From Gemmatimonadota bacterium (GTDB lineage Bacteria > Gemmatimonadota > Gemmatimonadetes > Gemmatimonadales > GWC2-71-9), in assembly GCA_025360265.1 (NCBI GenBank), contig JANYCP010000360.1, forward strand, positions 1 through 6,144: a stretch of DNA of 6,144 bases, written 5' to 3'. Numbering within the stretch: position 1 is the first letter of the stretch; every line of letters starts with the position of its first letter. The notes under the pieces were generated by a model, which worked only from the letters and a program-made list of their open reading frames with translations, made no database searches and was not told where the DNA came from. Of the stretch, positions 1-6,144 are shown in pieces. The position numbers and the translations under genes were made by a program.

Positions 1-1
1 C

Positions 2-583
2 AACGTCGGCAAGATGACAGCGCAATTGCAGATCGTTTCGGGCCTGAAGGCGCGCGGCGTGCGCACCAATTTTGTCGCAACGGGTCAGACCGGAATCATG
101 GTGGAAGGATGGGGCACCGCCGTCGACGCAGTGGTGGCCGACTTCATCGCCGGCGCCACTGAGCAGATCGTGCTGCGTGGTGCCAAGGATGCCGACGTGG
201 TGCTGGTGGAAGGCCAGGGGAGCATCAACCATCCTGGTTACAGCGGCGTCACGCTGGGTCTGCTGCACGGCGCATGTCCGGACGCGATGATTCTCTGTCA
301 TCAGCCGACGCGCGAATTCATTGGCGACTATCGTGATGCATCGTGGGTCAGGATTCCGCCGCTGGCCGAGTACGTGCGGATGTATGAGGCCCTTGGCGGG
401 ATGGTGCACCCCACCAGGGTCATTGGTGTCGCGCTCAACACGTTCGACATGGATGACCTTTCGGCGCGCGCGGCATGCGAGGCGGCGGCGCGGGAGACGG
501 GGCTGCCAGCCACGGATCCCGTGCGGTTTGACCCCAAGCCGCTGATTGACGCTATCATAGACCAGATAGGAGATAGGAGATAG
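2..583 (+). CDS. DUF1611 / DgcN-like P-loop protein, C-terminal part (5' end outside window)
   Basis: The frame is open to the left edge. The codons just before the first ATG (position 14) read N-V-G-K and continue into M-T-A, giving the Walker A loop 'NVGKMTAQLQI'; that ATG is therefore an internal methionine and the gene starts upstream. Downstream come the family's hallmark stretches: a Walker B-like 'VVLVEGQGS', then 'NHPGYSGVTLGLLHG', 'DAMILCHQP', and 'VIGVALNT' near the end. About 193 residues are visible, against roughly 330-350 for a full DUF1611 protein, so the N-terminal domain is missing from the window. One characterised member, DgcN, is a D-glutamate N-acetyltransferase that works with the racemase DgcA in D-glutamate catabolism; that role here is inference only, and no dgcA-like gene is visible. 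The C-terminus ends inside a 7-bp tandem repeat that supplies the TAG stop. Family assignment is firm, substrate is not. Confidence 0.9.
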   Translation, partial: NVGKMTAQLQIVSGLKARGVRTNFVATGQTGIMVEGWGTAVDAVVADFIAGATEQIVLRGAKDADVVLVEGQGSINHPGYSGVTLGLLHGACPDAMILCHQPTREFIGDYRDASWVRIPPLAEYVRMYEALGGMVHPTRVIGVALNTFDMDDLSARAACEAAARETGLPATDPVRFDPKPLIDAIIDQIGDRR

Positions 584-591
584 GAGATAGG
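564..591. repeat. Four perfect tandem copies of the 7-mer AGATAGG
   Basis: Units lie at 564-570, 571-577, 578-584 and 585-591 with no mismatches. The array begins inside the last codons of the DUF1611 gene and contains its TAG stop at 581-583. Because the unit length is not a multiple of three and each unit contains TAG, two or three copies place a stop in every + strand frame. Such arrays are prone to slippage, so copy number may differ between strains; the only coding effect would be on the last few residues. Confidence 0.9.
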
Positions 592-602
592 ACAACACCG
601 TC

Positions 603-629
603 TGTCATCCTGAGCGAAGCGAAGGACCT
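603..629. repeat. Probable dispersed intergenic repeat containing TCCTGAGCGAAGCGAAGGA
   Basis: The core 'TCCTGAGCGAAGCGAAGGA' at 608-626 matches, from memory, a short interspersed sequence found in many copies in genomes of Gemmatimonadota, Acidobacteriota, Chloroflexota and others. Translated antisense it gives the telltale 'RFAQDD' string. Only one copy occurs in this window, so repeat status rests on recollection and not on a count here. It contains an internal GCGAA duplication but no convincing hairpin of its own. Its right end holds GAAGGA, the only Shine-Dalgarno-like stretch ahead of the ATG at 638. Confidence 0.6.
621..626 (+). promoter_or_regulatory. Candidate ribosome binding site GAAGGA, inside the dispersed repeat
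   Basis: GAAGGA ends 11 nt before the ATG at 638, slightly longer than optimal spacing. No better purine-rich stretch lies between the DUF1611 stop and the start. If it is used, the repeat element supplies the translation signal for the gene. I could not identify a convincing -35/-10 pair or a terminator hairpin in 584-637, so whether the GWxTD genes share a transcript with the DUF1611 gene is open. Confidence 0.35.
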
Positions 630-637
630 CGGTCTCC

Positions 638-2011
638 ATGCGAAGTGCATCGTTCACAATTGCAATCATTCTGCTTTGCGCCACGGGCGCGGTCGGTGCG
701 CAGTCGCCGGCTGAGTGGATGCTTCTCGCGCGCTGGGACGATTCGGTCAGTGGGATTTCCAATCCCGCGGTGCTTGAACGATTTGCCTTACACGCAACCC
801 ACGCCACCGCCGGTGTCAACGATCTCCGTATTGCCATGGCGCAATTGCGCCGCGCGGCGCTCACCCACGATCGCGGTGCCAGTGAACTCGCCCTGATCCG
901 GCTCGACGCCGTGGCGCACACGCATAAGGACTGGGCGTGGCCCGAGTTCCTGCTGGCGCGGGCGCTCTTTCAGATGAGCGACAGCGGCACCGAGTTCAAG
1001 CTCTCGAGCGGCGTGCAGCAGGGCGAGCAGTACATCGATGCGGCAATGCGACATCTCGCCGCTGCAATCAAGGCCGACCCTGTCATGTCGGAGGCGAGGC
1101 GACTCGCGCTTGATGTGCTCGTGCCCGAGGGAGATCGCGAACTGCGCCCGCCCGAAACGGCAATGCTACAGACGTTGCTGGCGCGACGCGATCCGGAGCC
1201 GGATGCATTGCTTGTGGAAGCTCGACGACTTCGTACTGCGCTCAAGTACGAAAGTGCGCTCGCGTTCTTCGATCGATCACTGGCGGCGGGCGGCGACCGG
1301 TCTCGGTTGCAGCTCGAGCTCGCCCGTACGCTGCAGGCGCTCCATGATTCCGCCGGTGCGTTCAATGCGTACTGGCGTGGTGTCGAGCAGTTGACGGCAA
1401 CCGGTCGCGAGAGTTATCGCCACGATCTGGCGTGGATACTGTCGCCCGACACACTGGCGCAGTTCAATCGCTTGCTGGCCGATTCGGTCATGCCTTGGCT
1501 CCGCGATTTCTGGCTGCGTCGCGACGCAGCGGCCGCCAACTTTCCCGGAGAGAGTCTGATCGAGCATTTCCGGCGCTGGAATTCTGCGTTTGCGCATTTC
1601 CGAGTCGTTGATCCGTGGCGACTCAATGAGTTCACGCGAGCTGAATTCAGCTTTGAAGGGATGGATCCGTGCATTCCGAAGGATGCGGAATTGTACGAGC
1701 TATTGAGTCGTGAGCAGCCGACACACCCCAAGAACTCGCGTCATCTCGAACCTCTGCTCGATCACCGCGGCTTGATCTACCTTCACCATGGCTCGCCATA
1801 TCGCGTGGTGTACAACCCGCACACAGCCGAGGAAGAGGCAGGCTTCGCATTGACCAATCCTCCGCTACCACGAGCGGTTGCAGTCTTCGATGACGGTAAA
1901 GTCCCGGAGCCGCCCAAAGACCTCTGGTGTATCCCGTTCAGCGTTGAGGGAGCGGCCGTTGCGCCGAGTGGGCCGAATGATTCGTGGCTCTACTGGTTTG
2001 GTGGCCGCTGA
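638..2011 (+). CDS. Exported TPR-like / GWxTD-type protein, N-terminal part of an interrupted gene
   Basis: The 457 residues begin with a good Sec signal peptide: 'MRS', a hydrophobic core 'FTIAIILLCATGAVG', and a V-G-A cleavage site after residue 21. The cysteine at 14 lacks a lipobox, so it is not a lipoprotein. Residues ~60-280 look like helical TPR-type repeats, for example 'AMRHLAAAIKADP' at 136-148 and 'ALAFFDRSLAAGG' at 207-219. Residues ~288-390 resemble the GWxTD domain core: 'FWLRRD', then 'LIEHFRRWNSAFAHFRV', then 'DHRGLIYLHHGSP' at 375-387, matching 'DDRGVVWMRFGPP' in the next gene. The WxTD signature itself is not preserved. The protein stops at 'WLYWFGGR' because of TGA 2009-2011, exactly where the paralogue continues 'WAYKLDGKNLILSFEV' into its C-terminal beta-rich region. 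The same frame reopens at once, so this looks like half of a ~795-residue protein. Alternatives are a real truncated protein, a pseudogene, or a sequencing error. Molecular function is unknown. Confidence 0.75.
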   Translation: MRSASFTIAIILLCATGAVGAQSPAEWMLLARWDDSVSGISNPAVLERFALHATHATAGVNDLRIAMAQLRRAALTHDRGASELALIRLDAVAHTHKDWAWPEFLLARALFQMSDSGTEFKLSSGVQQGEQYIDAAMRHLAAAIKADPVMSEARRLALDVLVPEGDRELRPPETAMLQTLLARRDPEPDALLVEARRLRTALKYESALAFFDRSLAAGGDRSRLQLELARTLQALHDSAGAFNAYWRGVEQLTATGRESYRHDLAWILSPDTLAQFNRLLADSVMPWLRDFWLRRDAAAANFPGESLIEHFRRWNSAFAHFRVVDPWRLNEFTRAEFSFEGMDPCIPKDAELYELLSREQPTHPKNSRHLEPLLDHRGLIYLHHGSPYRVVYNPHTAEEEAGFALTNPPLPRAVAVFDDGKVPEPPKDLWCIPFSVEGAAVAPSGPNDSWLYWFGGR

Positions 2012-2020
2012 CGCGTGATG
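2009..2020 (+). other. In-frame TGA stop followed by GTG/ATG restart, splitting the first GWxTD-type gene
   Basis: TGA at 2009-2011 is followed after one codon (CGC) by GTG (2015) and ATG (2018), all in the same frame as the ORF starting at 638. Upstream and downstream halves both align to the single 716-residue paralogue encoded at 3025-5175, with the break falling between its 'DGKNL' region (~382-386) and its 'RLVEGVLGSYFCGVD' region (~403-417). No frame change is needed, so one altered codon is the simplest explanation. No strong Shine-Dalgarno precedes the GTG, but the 3-nt spacing would allow ribosome reinitiation. Confidence 0.8.
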
Positions 2021-3028
2021 AATTGTCGTGGCAGCTGCGCGCTCGGTCTGCGAACCCCCAGTACGCTGACCAGTTACCTGCCGGTCGACAGCGGGACCAA
2101 AGCCTGGTCGGCGCGATCCGATCTCACGCCGGAGTACGCCGCTGCGGCGCACGATCTACTCTATGAAACGACAAGCAAGTTGCGTCCATCATGCTGGGAG
2201 AACGTGACCCCCATGATCCGCATCAGCCGCGCCGATGCGGACGTGGCCACCAAGTCCGACAGCCACACGCCATTTGTCCCGCGACCGTGGAACGCCGTGA
2301 TCCAGGCGTTCGGTCTCGGAGCTGGTGTTGATCGCACTGGCGAGACGCTGGTGAGCTATGCCATTCCATTCGATTCGCTCACGCCGACACGGCGTGCCGA
2401 CGGCAGTACCACCTATCGCGTAGCGGCTCGCGTGGTCGGCTACGATCTCAAAAGCGGGAAATCGTTCTCGGTCGACACGGTGCGCGAGTTCGGCGCACCA
2501 CGCACCGGTGCAGGCGCCCGCGGCCACGTGTCCGGTACGTTCGAATTCGCTGTCGATCCCGGCAGCTGGCAGGTTGCTGTCAAGATGTGGCAACCCGGCG
2601 ACTCGCTCGGCGCCTACGCGTTGCTCACGCCGATTCGCGTCGACGACAACTCGCCACTGATGCTCAGTGATCTCGTGCTGGGCGCCGCCAACGGGCTTTC
2701 ATGGACCGCCCCGGATGGCAACGCATTTCCGCTCGGTGTGCTCGCGGCGTGGAGGGTCGGCAGCACTGCTGACCTCTACTACGAAGTGCGAGGCGTGAAG
2801 GCCGGTGATGAATACCGCACCGTCGTCACGGTAACCGATCCTGACGCCAAGGGACTACCGGCAATCCAGGTGGAAGCGAATGACCGCGCAGCCACGCCGA
2901 CCACGGCGGCACGCAAGTCAATTGGCCTCGCGCAACTCAAGCCAGGTACCTATCGCCTCACTGTGACCGTGACGCATGCTGGTGTGTCGGCGATGCGCGC
3001 GCGAGACCTGACGATTGTGAAACCGTGA
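2015..3028 (+). CDS. GWxTD-type protein, C-terminal part of the interrupted gene
   Basis: The 337 residues start at GTG 2015 or ATG 2018, both just behind the preceding in-frame stop. There is no signal peptide, so alone the product would be cytoplasmic, unlike the intact paralogue's leader-bearing form; this supports reading it as a severed C-terminus. It is beta-strand rich. Residues ~61-100 ('WENVTPMIRISRADADV' onward to 'WNAVIQAF') align with 'HKEDAEYISVATTKDDNSP' through 'SNLHRLWDP' of the next gene. 'LMLSDLVLGAANGLSW' (215-230) matches its 'LALSDLVLGFEVQGVTW', 'ADLYYEVRG' matches 'VSLYYQIRS', and the ending 'LKPGTYRLTVTVTHAG' matches 'LDRGGYRLEVRLTDARG'. The gene ends with TGA inside a GTGA overlap with the following start. 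A ligand-binding or structural beta-sandwich is a guess; no catalytic motif is visible. Confidence 0.75.
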   Translation: MMNCRGSCALGLRTPSTLTSYLPVDSGTKAWSARSDLTPEYAAAAHDLLYETTSKLRPSCWENVTPMIRISRADADVATKSDSHTPFVPRPWNAVIQAFGLGAGVDRTGETLVSYAIPFDSLTPTRRADGSTTYRVAARVVGYDLKSGKSFSVDTVREFGAPRTGAGARGHVSGTFEFAVDPGSWQVAVKMWQPGDSLGAYALLTPIRVDDNSPLMLSDLVLGAANGLSWTAPDGNAFPLGVLAAWRVGSTADLYYEVRGVKAGDEYRTVVTVTDPDAKGLPAIQVEANDRAATPTTAARKSIGLAQLKPGTYRLTVTVTHAGVSAMRARDLTIVKP

Positions 3029-5175
3029 TCCTCCTCTTCGCGCTGATGCAGGAGATTCCCAAGCAGGAATTTCCGGAGATCAATCGCCCCGGAACATTCG
3101 CCGACCTGCGCGGCTCGGTGGAACGCGCGTGCGGCGTCAAGCCGCATCTCGACCTCGATTCACTCCTCAAGCGGGAGCGCGAAGCGGCCTGGCAAGCGCG
3201 CGGCTCGCACGTTCCAGCCGACAAGATGCTCGCGCTCGGTTGCGCGCGGGGACTTCTGGCCGGCGAGCGGGCGCTTTCGCATGACGGTCCGTTAATGATT
3301 GCCGGGAATTCCTGGGCGCAGGGCGGTGAGCGGGCGCTGCAGGCAGTGCTCGCCGAGCGCCCCGGCGATGTGCGGGCGGCCGAGGTGCTTGGATTGCTTG
3401 CCCTCGACGACAACATCCCCGACGATCTCAAGGGGGCCACGGCGAGCCTGCTGGCGGCCGTGGAGCACGGCGTGAAGTCGCCCGCTGTATTCCGTGCCTG
3501 CGCTGAGTTGGGGCTTCGCACTTTTGCCGAAACGGCGGCACGGCGTTGTTCGGAAGCGGCACTGACTGCGGGATCCGATTCCACCTGGCACCTGATGCGA
3601 TTGGCGCAACTGGCATTCCGCGTTGCCGACACCGCTTACGGTGGCAAGGTGTTTACCCAGGCAGCCGATGTGGCGAGAGACTCGCTTGCCCGCCAGGAAG
3701 TGAACTGGCACCTGCAATGGTTTCTCACGCCAGAGGAACGAGAGGCGTGGCTCACCGTGCCCGATAGCGGACGCGGTCACTGGATTCGCGACAAGGTGAT
3801 CGTGCGCGACGTGCGGGATGGCCAGCCCTTTGGTGCGCGCCTCGCCGAGCATTTCAACCGGCTCGAATACGTGGGGGCGAACTTTCGACTTGACGTATCG
3901 CGTCGAACCCGGGAAATGATGCGTGGACCGAGCATGGACGGATCGGCAAGAGTCGAAAACGACAATGCCGTGCGATCACAGTGCGAAGCGGGTATGCTTT
4001 CCGCGACAGAGTGGCGATTCTACAAGCGTTGGCAGACCGACTATGACGATCGCGGTGTGGTCTGGATGCGCTTCGGTCCGCCGCTGGTAAGGAACATCGC
4101 CAATCCGGTTTGTCGGGACAGCGGAGGGCCCGGGAAGAATCACCGGGAGATATGGGCGTACAAACTCGACGGCAAGAACCTGATACTCAGCTTCGAGGTT
4201 GAGATGTTTTCGGGCTCGGGTGAGGCAACGCGGCTCGTCGAAGGCGTGCTCGGTTCGTATTTCTGTGGCGTCGACACCAAGCGATGCAACATGACCGAAC
4301 TCTCCTATGCTGCATGGAAGGGTGGGGGCAGGGACTTGATCCATCCCGAAGACATCACACGCCTCCACAAGGAAGACGCCGAGTACATCTCCGTCGCCAC
4401 CACCAAGGACGACAACTCACCGCGCACCGAACATCCGCTCTCGCTCGTCTCGAATCTCCATCGCCTGTGGGACCCGGTGAGCTCTGCGTCGATCGCGCTC
4501 GTGACCTACGCGTTGCCGATCAAGGATCTGTCGATTGTGGACGACGCCGGATCGCGCACGGCAGTGGTGCACCTCGAGGTGCGGCAGTGGGACACCGGCG
4601 CCGACAAATGGACCGACACTGCGCTGGTGCGGCGGTTCGTGCTCCCCGACACCTCGCTCAGGCGCCCCAATCTGGTTGGTTTTCTGACGACCAGCTCGAC
4701 CCCAGGAGTGAATGCCTGGAGCGTCGTGGTATCCCAGGACGAGCGGCGCGGTCGGGCGTACGATATCGCCACTCCCGGGCTCGCGACCGGGTCGCTGGCC
4801 CTCTCCGATCTTGTCCTCGGTTTCGAGGTGCAGGGAGTGACGTGGAATCTGCACAATGTCGCCATCCCGCTGGCTCCAACCGGCGCCGTGAGTCGCGTCG
4901 CGCCGGTATCGCTCTATTATCAGATCCGGAGCGCCGCCACCCGTGCCGACCTGCGGACCACGGTCGCGCTCTACCGGGTCGAGGATGGCGTGGCGAAGGA
5001 TTCCGCCGCATTGCAGGTATCCTTTGATCAAGCCGTCCAGCGCGGAATCAATGAAGTGGCTCCGACGCTCGACGTTTCGAGACTCGACCGCGGAGGCTAT
5101 CGCCTCGAAGTGCGACTCACCGATGCTCGCGGTGCGGTGCTGGTGCATCGTCATGTGCTGCTGGTCCTCGACTGA
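3025..5175 (+). CDS. Intact GWxTD-domain protein, paralogue 2 of the array
   Basis: This 716-residue protein starts at GTG 3025, sharing GTGA with the preceding stop, which suggests translational coupling; no good Shine-Dalgarno precedes it. The N-terminus 'MILLFALMQ' is a very short hydrophobic leader with no positive charge, and the next gene has an equivalent one. Residues ~95-235 are helical, TPR-like ('GERALQAVLAERPGDVRAAE' at 100-119). Residues ~253-290 carry 'RDVRDGQPFGARLAEHF' and 'RLEYVGANFRL', the usual run-up to the GWxTD domain. The signature appears as R-W-Q-T-D at 335-339, with Arg for the usual Gly, followed by 'DDRGVVWMRFGPP' (341-353). 'REIWAYKLDGKNLILSFEV' (374-392) opens the beta-rich half, with 'LALSDLVLGFEVQGVTW' at 591-607 and a 'GYRLEVRLTD' strand near the C-terminus. 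Cysteines 36, 73, 159, 175 and 320 recur in the next gene. The family is known as a domain in Acidobacteriota/Gemmatimonadota-type bacteria; its function is not established to my knowledge. Confidence 0.85.
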   Translation: MILLFALMQEIPKQEFPEINRPGTFADLRGSVERACGVKPHLDLDSLLKREREAAWQARGSHVPADKMLALGCARGLLAGERALSHDGPLMIAGNSWAQGGERALQAVLAERPGDVRAAEVLGLLALDDNIPDDLKGATASLLAAVEHGVKSPAVFRACAELGLRTFAETAARRCSEAALTAGSDSTWHLMRLAQLAFRVADTAYGGKVFTQAADVARDSLARQEVNWHLQWFLTPEEREAWLTVPDSGRGHWIRDKVIVRDVRDGQPFGARLAEHFNRLEYVGANFRLDVSRRTREMMRGPSMDGSARVENDNAVRSQCEAGMLSATEWRFYKRWQTDYDDRGVVWMRFGPPLVRNIANPVCRDSGGPGKNHREIWAYKLDGKNLILSFEVEMFSGSGEATRLVEGVLGSYFCGVDTKRCNMTELSYAAWKGGGRDLIHPEDITRLHKEDAEYISVATTKDDNSPRTEHPLSLVSNLHRLWDPVSSASIALVTYALPIKDLSIVDDAGSRTAVVHLEVRQWDTGADKWTDTALVRRFVLPDTSLRRPNLVGFLTTSSTPGVNAWSVVVSQDERRGRAYDIATPGLATGSLALSDLVLGFEVQGVTWNLHNVAIPLAPTGAVSRVAPVSLYYQIRSAATRADLRTTVALYRVEDGVAKDSAALQVSFDQAVQRGINEVAPTLDVSRLDRGGYRLEVRLTDARGAVLVHRHVLLVLD

Positions 5176-5177
5176 AA

Positions 5178-5183
5178 TGGAGC
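5178..5183 (+). promoter_or_regulatory. Shine-Dalgarno TGGAGC deciding the GTG start at 5188
   Basis: GGAG at 5179-5182 sits 5 nt before GTG 5188. The preceding gene's TGA (5173-5175) is in the same frame, so no start lies between it and this GTG in frame. The ATG at 5177 is out of frame and meets a stop after four codons. This fixes the start and therefore the unusual short leader of the encoded protein. Confidence 0.7.
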
Positions 5184-5187
5184 GTTC

Positions 5188-6144
5188 GTGATCTTTCTTC
5201 TGGCCGCTTTGCAGACTCCGCCAGCGCAGAATTTCCCTCTCATGGAACATCCTGGTGTGTCCGCAACATTGCGACAGACTGTGGACAAGACGTGCGGCGA
5301 CCCCGGCAAGCTCGATCGCGACGGATTGCTCGCCCGCGAGAACTCGATTTCGTTCGACGCGCACGACTCCAAGGCCACGGCTGCCACCTGGGCGGCACTT
5401 GGTTGTGTGCGCGGCGCGCTCGAGGGCGATGGCGCCTTCTCGCGCGTCGGACTTGAGATGGTAGCCGGCGATTCGTGGTCACTTGGCGGTGAGCACGCGA
5501 TGCTCGAGGCCCTCAAGATCGAGCCGACCAACGCCCGCGCGGCAGAAATTCTTGCCACACTGGTACTCGACGATCTCGACGCCGATGGCCCGGCGGTGGC
5601 CGGCGTGCTGAAGGCGCACGCCGCGGGTGTCGCAACGCCGGCGGTGCTCCGCGCCTGCTCAGAACACGCGCTGCGGGCCGGCGATGTTGCGACAGTGCGC
5701 ACCTGTGCGACGCAGGCACTGACTCGTGGCCTCGACTCGACGTGGCAGCTGGTGCGCTTGGCGCGTATCTCGTTTCGCGAGAACGACACCATCAACGGTG
5801 TGAAGCATTTCGTCGCGGCCGTTGGCGCGGCGCATGACACCGCCGCCCGGGCCGAGGTGGCGTGGCACTTTCAATGGTTCCTCACGCCTGGAGAACTGAA
5901 GGCTGCCGAAAAAGTAGCTGGCCCAACAGCAGGAACTTGGGTTCGCGATCATCTCGTTGAACGCGACGTGCGTGACGGGCAGCCATCTGGCGCACGACTC
6001 GCCGAACATTTCAAGCGGCTCGATTACGTCCTGTCGCATTACCGGCTGCACATCCCGGTGCGGATGCGGAAAGCTGGCGGCATCGTCGCTTCGTCGCCGA
6101 TCAACAACCTCTCGCGGGACTCGATCTTCAGTTTCTGCGAGCCT
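5188..6144 (+). CDS. GWxTD-domain protein, paralogue 3 (3' end outside window)
   Basis: An open frame of 319 codons runs from GTG 5188 to the window edge without a stop. The product begins 'MIFLLAALQTPPAQNFP' and aligns residue by residue with the previous protein: 'LGCVRG' at 71-76 versus 'LGCARG' at the same positions, 'GDSWSLGGEHA' versus 'GNSWAQGGERA', 'DSTWQLVRLA' versus 'DSTWHLMRLA', 'WHFQWFLTP' versus 'WHLQWFLTP', and 'RDVRDGQPSGARLAEHFKRL' versus 'RDVRDGQPFGARLAEHFNRL'. Helical repeats occupy ~95-230. The visible part ends at 'SFCEP', aligned with 'SQCEAG' about 15 residues before the RWQTD signature of the neighbour, so the GWxTD core itself lies beyond the edge. If full length, roughly 400 residues are missing from view. 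It is 12 bp downstream of the previous gene, is probably in the same operon, and arose with it by tandem duplication. Function unknown. Confidence 0.85.
   Translation, partial: MIFLLAALQTPPAQNFPLMEHPGVSATLRQTVDKTCGDPGKLDRDGLLARENSISFDAHDSKATAATWAALGCVRGALEGDGAFSRVGLEMVAGDSWSLGGEHAMLEALKIEPTNARAAEILATLVLDDLDADGPAVAGVLKAHAAGVATPAVLRACSEHALRAGDVATVRTCATQALTRGLDSTWQLVRLARISFRENDTINGVKHFVAAVGAAHDTAARAEVAWHFQWFLTPGELKAAEKVAGPTAGTWVRDHLVERDVRDGQPSGARLAEHFKRLDYVLSHYRLHIPVRMRKAGGIVASSPINNLSRDSIFSFCEP

Noticed and set aside
564..591. CRISPR-like array
   Set aside because: The 7-bp units are directly adjacent without spacers, so this is a simple tandem repeat.
584..637. Terminator or clear promoter between the DUF1611 gene and the GWxTD cluster
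   Set aside because: No stem-loop with a T-run and no convincing -35/-10 pair could be seen in this 54-nt gap.
328..921. 197-codon minus-strand open frame across the DUF1611 / GWxTD junction
   Set aside because: Its middle is the translated repeat region ('YLLSPI', 'RFAQDD'), a typical signature of spurious repeat-derived ORFs, and both ends are antisense to real genes.
2009..2011. TGA recoding as selenocysteine or tryptophan
   Set aside because: No SECIS-like hairpin was recognised downstream, tryptophan is TGG throughout, and TGA is a normal stop for the genes ending at 3028 and 5175.
1984..2166. A frameshift into the other forward frame as explanation for the break at 2009
   Set aside because: The homologous C-terminal sequence resumes in the original frame immediately after the stop, so a frameshift would need a compensating second one; one changed codon is simpler.
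4284..5027. 247-codon plus-strand open frame within the intact GWxTD gene
   Set aside because: It is in a different frame of a gene whose own frame is supported by alignment to its paralogues; composition is Arg/Gly-rich as expected for a GC-rich shadow frame.
4417..5364. Long 315-codon open frame on the minus strand
   Set aside because: It lies antisense to two well supported paralogous genes, crosses their junction, and shows no recognisable motif; high GC content makes such shadow frames common.

Overview
The window is GC-rich and densely coding, and every supported gene is on the + strand. It looks like a soil or environmental bacterium, most plausibly a member of Gemmatimonadota. That placement is an inference from three things: tandem GWxTD-type exported proteins, a DUF1611 gene, and an intergenic stretch combining a 7-bp tandem repeat with a 'TCCTGAGCGAAGCGAAGG'-type dispersed repeat, a pairing I associate with that phylum and some neighbours. 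No rRNA or other marker gene is present to confirm it.

Layout. (1) Positions 2-583 are the C-terminal part of a DUF1611 / DgcN-like P-loop protein; its start lies upstream of the window, and the window opens inside the Walker A loop. (2) Positions 564-629 are a short repeat-rich junction: four perfect 7-bp repeats that contain the stop codon of gene 1, then a dispersed-repeat copy that ends close to the next start codon. (3) Positions 638-3028 are one long reading frame for a signal-peptide-bearing TPR/GWxTD-type protein, broken by a single in-frame TGA at 2009-2011 into a 457-residue and a 337-residue half. (4) Positions 3025-5175 encode an intact 716-residue paralogue, overlapping the previous stop by GTGA. 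(5) Positions 5188-6144 encode a third paralogue, open at the right edge, with a clear Shine-Dalgarno.

The three GWxTD-type genes form a tight unidirectional cluster (4-bp overlap, then 12-bp gap) and are probably cotranscribed and translationally coupled. Genes 3 and 4 are alignable along all of the visible part of gene 4. The first gene shares only the GWxTD core and the C-terminal beta-rich region with gene 3, and has a different N-terminal region. The biochemical role of the family is not known to me. The sequences suggest exported proteins with an alpha-helical repeat N-terminus and beta-sandwich-like C-terminus. I see no defence system, mobile element, CRISPR array or RNA gene. The points most worth following are the in-frame stop, the repeat junction and the conserved cysteines of the paralogue array.
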